DNA of 64,000 bases, taken from the NCBI GenBank assembly GCA_964019695.1, contig OZ026517.1, positions 51,267,672 to 51,331,671 of the forward strand, in the 5' to 3' direction. This DNA comes from Loripinus fragilis (Eukaryota > Mollusca > Bivalvia > Lucinida > Lucinidae). The notes under the pieces are model-generated. The model saw only the letters and a list, made by a program, of their open reading frames with translations. It did not search any database and was not told the DNA's origin. A program made the translations under genes and the position numbers. Shown here in pieces: positions 12,691-23,900 of this stretch (positions within the stretch are counted from its first letter, which is position 1; each line of letters begins with the position of its first letter).

Positions 12691-13159
12691 CACTCTTTGG
12701 ACATTTTAAGCAAAGCGCAAATATTATAAAACAAGTCCAAGATGCCAGTCAAGAAATTACATTGCACCACACAAACTTCAATTACAAAAGCGTTGGATGG
12801 CTTGTTCAAATATTATGGAAATAGCGCCTAATTTGCTGGTGCGTTTAGCGAGTGGGTCATCTCAAAACCGTTTGTTTCATAGCACGTGCATAAGAGAAAA
12901 ATTTCACGTCATGTGAAAATACAAGCTTGTTCCTACAAATGAACCTGCTTAAAGTTGATTCTCACATACATGGTAAATTCTGAGCATGTTAACGGCAGTT
13001 TTAAGTTCTGCACAACCTTTGAATAAAACCAAATATGCACTGCTTACGAATATTTTTTGAGACTACCCCTTTCTGCCACGCCTATACGAATTTTCACCTG
13101 TCAATAAAAGACTTAGAAATTTAGGATGAACTCAATTTATTTCAAAATCTTCATCTATA
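12691..13159. other. No gene seen
   Basis: Spacer between a transposon end and a mariner-type element, no recognisable content. Confidence 0.35.
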
Positions 13160-14126
13160 TACGAGGGTCATCCAGTAAGTTCTGACAATAGTCTCATATC
13201 TCAGAAACTGTTATTGTAATCAGAATTATATTACCTATTACATGTGGCCCTGGGTGTTGCCTATTCATGTTTGAAATTTGGAGTTTTTATCACGTCCTGA
13301 TCTTATGCTATACAAATTTGTAGACAACACTGTGAGAGCCCATGGCCACAAAAAACCACCTTTTAAACTAATTCCTGCTGGGGTTAGAGTTAGATGAAGA
13401 TGCTGTATGCTTCTTTGGGAAGTTATATTAGTGGTTGGTGATGTTGTCTGTATACACAATTGACCCATAAAAGCAAATGCCACAATGCCATTAGCCTAGT
13501 TGCTTTGAACGTTCTTGGTTGCTAGGCAACAACAGAAAACTACATTTTTGTCTCACTTTAAGCGTTAATTATAAAATAGTACATTTTGAACACTAAATAA
13601 AAGCCATTATGACCAATTTACTTATTAAAAGATACATGTTTCGATAAATCTGTTCTGTAGTTATCGTAACCCATAGAAAATATTAACTTTCAATAAATGT
13701 CATATACCAGATATAATACACTATTAGTACAACCCATTTTCAAATTCAAATATATCTTGCAAAATCAGTGATATTTCAAAATCAAAACCCTGCTAACAAC
13801 ATAGTCACAAGCCAAACCATTATCTATGACGCTCAGAATCAACATACATAATGTCTTCATTTATCTACGTAAAATGTTTTAAAGAGGAGTTTGTAATTTC
13901 TTAGAAATTTGGGCATGTATACCATACATAGTATCCCGTCCATGGCCCTTTACCTTGTGTTCTTTAGTTGCCTAGCAACCATTGCGATTGCAACATGGAA
14001 ACTATTTGAATGGGTGATTCAATTCCCTATATTCTAAATAACATGTGAAGATAATTGAAACAGGTCCAAGAGAAATGGGTTTTGTTTTATGGGGTCATTG
14101 TCAGAACTTATTGGATGACCCTCATA
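13160..14126. mobile_element. mariner-type non-autonomous element (TA target)
   Basis: Inverted ends gagggtcatccagtaagttc and gaacttattggatgaccctc, flanked by TA on both sides. GAGGGTCATCC-type termini with a TA duplication are typical of mariner elements. About 967 bp. No transposase motif is seen and stop codons are frequent. Confidence 0.78.
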
Positions 14127-14284
14127 TACTAAAAACCCTTTGAGCCACACGCACCAGACCATTTGGAGAAGTTGGCGGAAAGTCTCCTACAACTTTCATA
14201 GTGAACACATTTTGCTAAAATTGAAGATAAAAAAAGTTATTGTAAAAAATTAGTTCTAAAAACTTTACAGCTGGAGTTTAGTGT

Positions 14285-14805
14285 CGTCTGCTGAATAAAC
14301 ATTTGCAAACTGTTAGGACGCAGATCAGGCCTGGCAAAACCTTGGGCCTGATCATGATCCAAACTGTTTGACACTGATGGTATTCCTGAGAGAATTTTTT
14401 GAAAAGGTTGATTTTGAAAAAATAAGCAGACGACCAAAAAAGCATGCAAAATTACCCAGTAGGCAGAGTTAAGTGTATGAAATAAATACTGTTATCGAGG
14501 ACAAAAAATCCACTCGTCTGCTTGTAATTACGAGTGTAATCTAGAAAGGACAAGTAATTCTTCCCAAAGCACTCGTCCTACAGGACGAGTACAGGACGAG
14601 TGCTTTGGAAAGAATTACTCGAGGAAGTCATATTACATATTACTCCCTTATGTTCTTTATTGCATACGCTTTTAAAGGACAAGTGCATGTGTTTGCAGGA
14701 CGAGTGAATATTGTAAGTCACTCGTCCTGCAGGACAAGTGCAATATTGAAATATTTTTGTCCCCTGGTTATCACATGAGCTGTAACATTTTATTATTTTT
14801 TTCTT
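14285..14805. repeat. Palindromic repeats immediately upstream of FLASH exon 1
   Basis: 14285-14457 is a copy of the 'gtctgctga..ttgcaaac-gtt..gatcaggcc..ggcctgatc..aaactgtttgacactgatgg' family. 14510-14755 holds repeated palindromes of cactcgtcctacaggacgag type (near 14570 and 14720). They end shortly before the exon 1 polypyrimidine tract. Confidence 0.75.
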
Positions 14806-14811
14806 TTTCAG

Positions 14812-14989
14812 GGTGATGGATCTCTATGATGACTTGGACAATATAGGCTCACAATCTCCTGATACTACCATTGAAAACAGAGACTTAATGGATGAAACAC
14901 AAAATGACGCTTCAACTTGTAGTGACCTTGACCTTTATGATGACATCCTCACAGAGGAGGGGCAACAGCAGATGCACTCTTATAAAGAG
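14812..14989 (+). CDS. CASP8AP2: FLASH coding exon 1 (LDLY segment)
   Basis: A pyrimidine-rich acceptor (tttttttctttttcag) ends at 14811, and the donor GAG|gtagta begins at 14990. ATG at 14816 has a purine at -3 and G at +4, giving 58 codons and phase 0 at the donor. The peptide starts MDLYDDLDNIG and contains L38-D39-L40-Y41 followed by DDILTEEG; the LDLY motif of FLASH is reported to be needed for recruiting the histone cleavage complex. An MDLY at residues 1-4 resembles the LDIYAGLDS stretch upstream of LDLY in vertebrates. Because the acceptor lies only 4 bases before the ATG, at least one upstream exon exists. It may be 5' UTR or may encode more N-terminal residues; it was not found. Confidence 0.8.
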
Positions 14990-17900
14990 GTAGTATTCCT
15001 AATCCTCAATCAGTAAGACTACTAGGTTTGGTAGTTCTAAAAATTTGTCGCGGAGATGCAAGTATGATTTCTGCCAGAATGATTTCTTTGCTTTCTTTTC
15101 ATCTTACCTCTCTCGCATGAATTAACACATAAAGCGCCACCTATAATTTGCGGCAGACGACAATTTTAAACTGTGCTTCTTTTTCAAAAATAGCCAATAA
15201 GGCATGATATTTCATGAGAATCGTCTGCTGGCAGATGATTCTCATGGTTAAGAGGCAATAACAATAAACTTATTTCGTCATAGGAGTTCGTTTGTAAACC
15301 CTTAGCCTGCCAGTTGGAAGTTTTGTCACCTGCTCAGTACATCTGCTTCTGCTCTTAGGGAGCCTATATTGCAAACAATAGGGACCAGATCAGACTGCCC
15401 CCTTGGAAGTAGTCTGATCGGGATTCATATTGTTTGCTCCCATGGAATTTTTTTATACCCCCCCCACCCCCACCCCCCCACCCCCCCCCCCCCCCCCAAA
15501 CTTTGTTTGTTGTGGGTATACTGTTTTCATGTTGTCCGTGCGTCCGTCCGTAACGTTTTGTTTTTTTAGTATCTTGAAGAGTCATCGCTGGATTTTCATC
15601 AAACCTTGCAAACATGTTCATATATGCAAGATAAATACTTTAGACAAAAAAGTAAGGGCTAGGGGCCAATTCTATTAGAGTTATTTCCCTTTGTAGTTCT
15701 AAATGGCTTTTAATATAGGGTTTTATGCTTATGCTATTATAGGCCAAACACAGGCCGACCAACTCCTACCACAGCTTTTGATGGAACACTTTTATACTTT
15801 GCCTATACAATGTAGACACATTGAACATATGCATGAAGGAGTTTACTGCAGAAAAAATATTTTTTGACAAAATGACAGCTGTGAGAACTTAGACAATTTT
15901 TCCCTAATAAGGCTTTTGTATATGCATAGAGGGTGCCTTCATGGGCCGATCAACTCCTACCACTGCTTTTGATGGAGCAATTTGATACTTTGCCTATACA
16001 ATGTAGACACATTGAACATATGCATGAAGGAGTTTGGTTCAGAAAAAAATAATTTTTGACAAAATGACAGCTGTGAGAACTTAGACAATTTTACCCTAAT
16101 AGGGCTTTTGTATATGCATAGATGGTGCCTTCATGGGCCGATCAACTCCTTGTACAGCTTTTGATGGAACAATTTGATACTTTGCCTGTACAATATAGAC
16201 ACATTGAACATATGCATGAAGGAATCTGGTTGAAAAAAAAAACAATTTTTGACAAAATGACAGCTATTAGAACTTATACAATTATTACCTTATATGACTT
16301 TTGTATATGCATAATGCATGGATAGTGCCTTTATTGGCCGCTCAACTCCTACCACAGCTTTTGATGGGCAAATTTGATAATTTGCGGATACAATGTAGAC
16401 ACATTGAACATATGCATGAAGGAGTTTATAATTATTGTTTGCACAGATTCTGCTGAAATCTTCTTTTCACAACTTAGGTCTGCTGGTTTGAACTATAACT
16501 TGCCAAGTTTTTTCACTGAATCTTACTGTGCGGGGGGTATCTAATAAGCATTGCTTATTGACTTTTTTCATTTTGACTGAATCCACTCGAATATATGCAG
16601 CAGAGGTAAAAAGCAGATGACATTTTGAGGGTAAAATAATAGTAATGGGATTATAACAGTTAAGATTGCAGTGTACACTCATTATCTCATCTGATATTAT
16701 ATGGGGCTTGACGCAAGAAAACAAACTTGTCTTCTGGGGTTTGGACCAGATAGGACTCAATCTAGCGTGCTTAGCAACAAAGACTACCTAGAATGTTGAA
16801 CTTTTGCTTGTATCTAGTTTATTGAACTTTCCAGTGAGCAAGTAAGTTGAAATAACAAAGGCACTGATCTGTCTGCACAGATGGGCAGGCTGGTCTATGC
16901 CTTTATTATTCACCTGAAACAAAGTAAGGTTTTCTCTTGATGAGGCCCATATGTACATGGTGGCCAGTTTGTTTGTAACTTCTTATCATTTACGTTTCTG
17001 ATGTTTTTATTAGGGGTGTATAATTTTGAAGTAAATAATGTGCACAATGTTCTCATTCGTTCTGCTACTAAAAAAATATTGAAGTAGAATAATTTAATGA
17101 GGGTGAAGTGATTTTGCATTGATCAATATATCAAAGTTGTAGTATGGCCGATGCTTTTTTCTTTGATCTTTGCTGGTGTTCAAATCAGACAACCTAGAAT
17201 AACGACGAAGGAGGAGCTTAAAACCGTACTCTAACTTCCAATTTTAGTTAAACAGCGATGTAGGCAGGAACTTCCTAAATAGTGACAAATTAACCCGTAA
17301 ATGTAATATATTGACAGCTTAGGCCGGATGTTGGGAGGAGCGAATGTAAATTTCGTCAGGTGTCCGTAACACGTGTTTATTTGCGCCTGTACAATACTAC
17401 AAGCTAAATAAAGGATTCTTTCTCGGCTTTCTGTTTAAACCGCAAGGTAGGCGTAGGCCAAGAAAGCCTCGGAAAAGTATCCTTTATTTATTACTTATTG
17501 CCCATAATTAATTATGAAGATATTGATCTTGTCAGTAAGGTTTCTCAAAAAGTTTTTTAAGCTAAAGTCTTGTTTAAAAGCAATATCATGAAGCAAAACT
17601 GCTGCATGTATTAATGATTGAAATGAAGATTTTAGCTTGCTGAAAAACATTCGGCTTTTTCAATGTCTGTGAAGCCCTATTTGTAATGTTTGAGAAGCCA
17701 TATTTGTAAAGTCTGTGAAGCCCTATTTGTAATGTATATGAAGCCCTATTTGTTATGTCTGTGAAGCCCTATTTGTAATGTCCGTGAAACCCTATATGAG
17801 CTAAATGGAAGACAGGTTTTCTCATCATGTCTCTGACTACTAGTTGTGTCTGCTTGATAACCTTTGCAAACAGTTTGAACCCAGATAAGGCCCGACAAAA

Positions 17901-20900
17901 AGTCGGGCCGAATCTGGATCCAAACTTGACACTTTGATGGTGTTCCTGAAAGAATTTTTCATAAAAGTTGATTTTTTTAAAAAATCAGCATATGACTAAA
18001 AGGTATTCAAAACAACCCAGTAAACAAAGAGTTATGTGGCACAAATATGGCTTCAGGGGCGGATCCAGAAAGTTTTGCCGGGATGGGGGGGTCCAAAAAT
18101 TTAGATATTTTTTTTTTGCTTTAGTCATCATATTTTACAGAGGGGAGAGAGGGTCTGTACCAATATTCTAAAGGGGCCATCATCGGACCGCCAGTGAAAT
18201 GGCATTTAACTGGTGGGGCGATGATGGTGTCCCGTGATGGCATGATTATCCAGGGGGGGGGGGTGTGGTCCGGACCCCTGTCCCCACCTCTGGATCTGCG
18301 CATGGGCTTCATCTTCAACTTCTTTTTCAGATCTGTGAAAAGTTTGATGCAGCTATGTCAAAAATCTCTAATTTGGAGGAAGAGAATAAACAGTTACGTG
18401 AAGAGACAGAAAAATTTGATGCCAATCAGAAGAATTTCGAGAAAAACATCTCGAGTCTTCTTGTCACTGCTCGATCTGAACTGAACAGAAAAGAGAGGGA
18501 GATCAAAGCACTTAGGTATGGTTATTGTGAAAGCTGGGGTTTAGATAAACCAAAAATTGAGCATAAAGCTAAATATTTTCTTACATATCAGTTTTAACAC
18601 ATGTTTTGTGTGCTCAAAAGAACCGTCTCATTGAGACAGTTCTTTTGAGTACCCACAACATTATGTTTTGGTTGAGTAATGAGAAAATTAATTCTTTGGT
18701 ACGCACTCTTAACTAAAGGCCTAGAAAGTTAACATGCATAGAGAATTTCAAATTTTTGGAATGAATATGACATTTATTTTCATTTCACCATTCATGAAAT
18801 ATTCATAAATACATGTCAAATTCATGACAAAATTTTTGGATTTTTTATACATAATTTTGAAGCGTAACAGATAAGATTTTTTTGCACTTGATTCATCACA
18901 CATGATGTCATATTTATGATGACTTTGCATAACGTGTCTGTGTTCCAAAACTGAAACTATCTTAGGAAACATTGCAGACGCCACTAAAATTCTGCATTTT
19001 GCGGCATTTCGTCTGGGTCTTAGCTTTTTATATCAAGGAACCCATGTTGGGTTTTTCTAGTATACAAAGGGATAACTCTTTGCATAACGGGTAATTTTCA
19101 TGCTTATTTGTCGTTTGCAGATTTAAAAAAAAAGAAATTCTAAAATATAAGTCATGAATATCATCACTCAGAGTGTCAAACAGTTTGGACCCAGAGCATA
19201 TGACAAAAGTTATGACTGGCGGGAAAATGATGAAACTTTGTATTCAGATGACTGTGAAACAAAGTATACCAAACTCATCGTCTTTTGGTTTTAAATTTTT
19301 ATAATTTATAAATCTGTCACTTCAGACCAACTCAACAAGTGTAGATCCTTAGATTGCTCCTGCTTAAACCAGCTGGTCAGGATCTACACTGTGTGCAAGG
19401 CATTCCCTCTTTAATAGAATATGGAAAACTGAGTAGATCCTGATCTGGATCCACAGAGTTTACAAAACAGACCTTCCATTGAAATGCAAATTCTAGGTCT
19501 GGAATGACCAGATCTATACAATAAAGAATTAAAAACTTTTATTCAACTCTATACTCCAAAGGCTATTTTTAGATCATGACGTCATTTTCTATTTTTAGAC
19601 AACATTGAAAAAAATCAGGAAAAATTTAAATAAAGTTTTGAATACTTTTAAATATGATTGAAAATATTAAGGAATCTGGAGCATTTGCTCCAAAAGAGCA
19701 AATGCTCCATTTTCCATAATATTTTCGAATACCTGATAAATCAAATGCGTCAAAAGGCGTTATATATTGAGTAAAGGGTTAAAGGGTCATTTGGAAAAAA
19801 TGGGGATCGTCTACTACATTAAATACAAGTGACCATGACCAGGAAAAGCCACCATGACAGACCACAAACCAGTCAATAGTGCCCAGAGGAAGAGACTCTA
19901 GAACACATGAATAAGTGTCTAAATACCTGCCTAAAACTGCCACTCAAAAATAGACAAAACAAAGGTCTTAAAGACAAACAGAAGCTTAATGAAGGTCAAA
20001 AGTATTGCCGAATGCTCTCTTTGAGCGCATTCTGCAATACTTTTGAGCTGCATTCTTGAAAGCCAATTTTTGGTCTTTTTTTGAGTGGCCGCTTAAGACA
20101 GGTTTTACTGTATGATTAGGAAATGTCACAATCACAATCTTCAGACCAACTCGCAGCACCACAGGAAAAGGGCAAAGAACAACAACAGCCACACAACACA
20201 AAGAAGGCAATAAAAGCAAAGAAACCAGCCCCTCCTCCTCAGCGAGATTATTACAAAATTAGAAAGGACATAAAGCTCTGCACAAAAAAAACAAAGACCC
20301 AACACAAAATCCCAAAGACAATGGGAGCAACAATATACAATAAATAAACAACGACAGAACCATTTCTTAGAACGGACAGCAACCTAAGCCTCCAAGGGGT
20401 TTAAATTAATTTTACTGGCCAAACCTCGCCCCAGATTCTGCAGTTGTTAAAACATTTTATCATATGACGTCGCGTCTGTGAGTGAAGTAACGCCATACAT
20501 TAAAATCGATAAACCACTAGTGGTTATACCCCCGGTACGAAGTATATATACCCCCGGTACGAAGTATATAGGGGGTATATAGTTTTTGCCTTTTCTGTAA
20601 TTATGTTTGTTGGTTTGTCTGTTGGTTTGTCTGTCTGTAAACTTTTTTTTCCGTCAAAGATTTCTCAGCAACTACTTGGGTTAGGATTCTGAAATTTTGT
20701 ACAAAGCTTGATAGTGATGAGTTGTATTGTGTAACAAAAGAACAGCCACATATTGCTTATCAGTCCCTTTATTTGTTCATTTTTCTTTCTCTCCAATGGA
20801 AATTTCTGTCACAGATTTCTCAGCTCCTATTGGAGCCAGTGTTTTCAAATTTTGTGTACACCTTCAGGAAGGCAAAGTGTACTGTGTAAATGAAAATAAA

Positions 20901-23900
20901 GATGCTAAAGCTCATTTTGCCTTCTTTTTTCAATTTTTCCTTCTTTCACTCTTATATAATACATATAGACATTTTTTTTCTGTCAAAGATTTCTCAGCAA
21001 CTACTTGGGTTAGGATTCTGAAATTTGGTACAAAGCTTGATAGTGATGAGTTGTATTGTGTAACAAAAGAACAGCCACATATTGCTCATCAGTCCCTTTA
21101 TTTATTCATTTTTCTTTCTCTCCAATGAAAATTTCTGTCGATGATCTCTCCGCTCCTATTGGAGCCAGTGTTTTTAAATTTAGTGAACATCTTCAGGTAG
21201 GCTAAGTGTATTGTGTAAATGAAAATAAAGATGCTAAAGCTCATTTTGCCTTCTTTTTCAATTTTTCCTTCTGTCACTCCTATAAAACACATATGGACGT
21301 TTTTTGACAGAGTTTTCTCAGCAACAACTTGATTTAGGATTATGAAATTTTGTGTACACTTTCAGATAGGCAAAGTGTATTGTGTAAATGAAAATTAAGG
21401 TGCTAATCCTCATTTTGCCTTCTTTTTTCAATTTTTTAATTTTTCCTTCTATCACTCTTATACAACACATAATATGGACATTTTTCATCAAAGTTTATTC
21501 AGAAACTACTTGATCTAGGATTATGAAATCTTTGACAATTTTGTCTTTTCTCTGAAAGTGTTACAACCTCTGATGGCTACCGCCGGGGGTATGTGAGCTT
21601 TGCTCACTTCTTGCTATATTTTACAGATTTTGGTAACGTTATGAAATGGAGTCCATAGCAACGTTGCTTACATAATGACAAAGGCTTAACATTTTTACGC
21701 TAGAAATAAAATTTTAAAGTAATATTAATGTCATATGATAAAAATAATCTAACATTCATGCTCTTGTATTACTGAATTTATTTAACTTGTTGCAAGCCTC
21801 ACATTTTATGGCTTTTCAACTCGTTTTAATAAATTCAATAAAACATAAGCACTCATGTAAGGTACTATATGATATAGGTTTTGAGAAAGTAATGCACACA
21901 GTGCACTTATTAGATCAAAGTCGGTATGTTAAATTCTCTTCTTTTTTCAGACAGAAACTCAGTTTTCCATTCTTGAAAAGAAGAGGCTTCAATGGGTTCA
22001 GCAGGAGGGCTACTAACACAGCCAATCATAAGAGTGATAGTCTGACATCTGTGGACTCCAACTTTGAGCCAATGCTAGTATCAAGTCCATTAAGTCGTTC
22101 GAAGAATAGAAATAAAAGCCCAGCTGATGTTTCTAATGAGAAAAGTCCAACACTAAAAAGATGTGAGAAACAGAATGAGTTTGAAACTGAGCTGTCAGAG
22201 CTATCGTTGGCCCCTACAGATATGAGTAGAGAATCAAGACTGTCTGGAATTTCAAGTGATTACAAGGTCTCAAGAGAAAGAGACAGAGAGGATGTATATG
22301 AAAGGAGGAGGCAAAAATATGATGAATTAGACAAAGAACGAAAGGTCTCAAGACACAGAGACAGGGAAGATGTTAATGAAAAGAGGAGGCAAAAATATGA
22401 TGAATTAGACAAACGCAAGGTTTCAAGAGAAAGAGACAGAGAGGATGTTAATGAAAGGAGGAGGCAAAAATATGATGAATTAGATAAAGAACGCAAGGTC
22501 TCAAGAGATAGAGACAGGGAGGATGTTAATGAAAGGAGTAGGCAAAAATATGATGAATTAGATAATGAACACAGACCTAAAGAAATCAGTAAGCATACTA
22601 GTTATACGGACATTGTCATCAAAGATAGTTGTCATGATGATAAATCTAGAAAAAGTACCAGAATGGCTTCCCCTGACTCTCCAAGTGTTTCTAAATCTGA
22701 CACAAATTTGTATTATAAAAAGTATGATCTTAGGAAAGCAGAAGACTCAAGAACAGACAGGAAAATGGATTCAAAAGAATCTAAATATGATAGACGGAAA
22801 TCTCCAGATATTTCAAAATACAGAAGGGATTTATCCCCAAAATCAAGAAGGATTGATAAGAAAAATACACCTGAAAAGACGGATAGGGGCAGAATCATAT
22901 CAGAAAGATCAGATCGTAGGAGAGATGTATCTCCCGACAGTTCAAAGTCTGAAAACAAAAGGTCACCACATAGAAAGCGTTCCCCTGAAAGATATATAAA
23001 TAGAAAGAGTTCCCCAGAAAGATATAAAAATGGTAGATTGGAGCGGGCCGAAAAAAGCACACCAAAGAAAGAAAGCAAAAATGTTAGTAATACACTAGAA
23101 AGATCTACAGAAAAAGAAACTAAAGTTTTAGATTTGAGAGAGAAGCTAAGAATGAAAAGGCAGCCAAGAAATGCCCCTGATTCAGCCAACGCAAAAGATA
23201 AAGAAATGTCAAATATATGTAGAACTAAAAGAAGTCAGGATGAGATAAAAGAAAATATAGAAAGAAAAGATCGTACATTAGACAGAGAGTTAGGCAAGGT
23301 GATGGATTTAAAAGAACTATTAAAAAGTAGAACTCTAAAAAGTAGACAGTCAGATCATGAACCCAGTTCTGAAAACTTAGTGTGCACAACATCATTAACT
23401 GAGACATTGAGTGCTAGTGAGTTACAAGATTCATATACTCTGCCACAAAAGAAAAATAAATCAAGAAACCTTATCAGCTATGATGAAAATGATTCTTATG
23501 AGTGTAAAGATCTATTTAGTGGTAGGCGTAGCGTATCTGAAGCCAAAGAAATCAAAAGACTTAAAGAACTGATGGCAAATACACCTAGCAATACTGAAAG
23601 AACATTAAAACCAGATAAGGTTCAAGAGCATACATCGAGAAAGACAAACAGTTTACAATCAGATAAAAATGATTTCAACTCCTTGGAAAAGAGTAAAATT
23701 GATGAGCAAATGTCAGGTATTGTTGAAAAGGATTCTGAGGAAGGCATAAGTTTAGATGAGTCATGTGAACTTAATTTTGATGATCAAACTTCGAATACAT
23801 TCTTTGCTAGCACTGAAAACACATCAAAAGGTAGTGAGACAAGTATACTGTATGCAAGGAGAGGTGAGGAAACAGAAGAAACAAGTATGTTAATTAATTC

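Noticed and set aside
13265..13483. Transposase fragment in the mariner-type element
   Set aside because: The 72-codon frame shows no D,D(34)D or helix-turn-helix features.
18265..18330. Upstream extension of the exon 2 frame
   Set aside because: Comes from the adjacent MITE and the polypyrimidine tract.
20727..21128. 133-codon plus-strand frame
   Set aside because: Lies wholly in a tandem repeat with 329-bp units in FLASH intron 2; the two halves of the frame repeat each other.
21787..21950. Upstream extension of the giant FLASH frame
   Set aside because: Precedes a strong acceptor (cttttttcag), and the conserved QKLSFPF begins just after it; the extension is intron.
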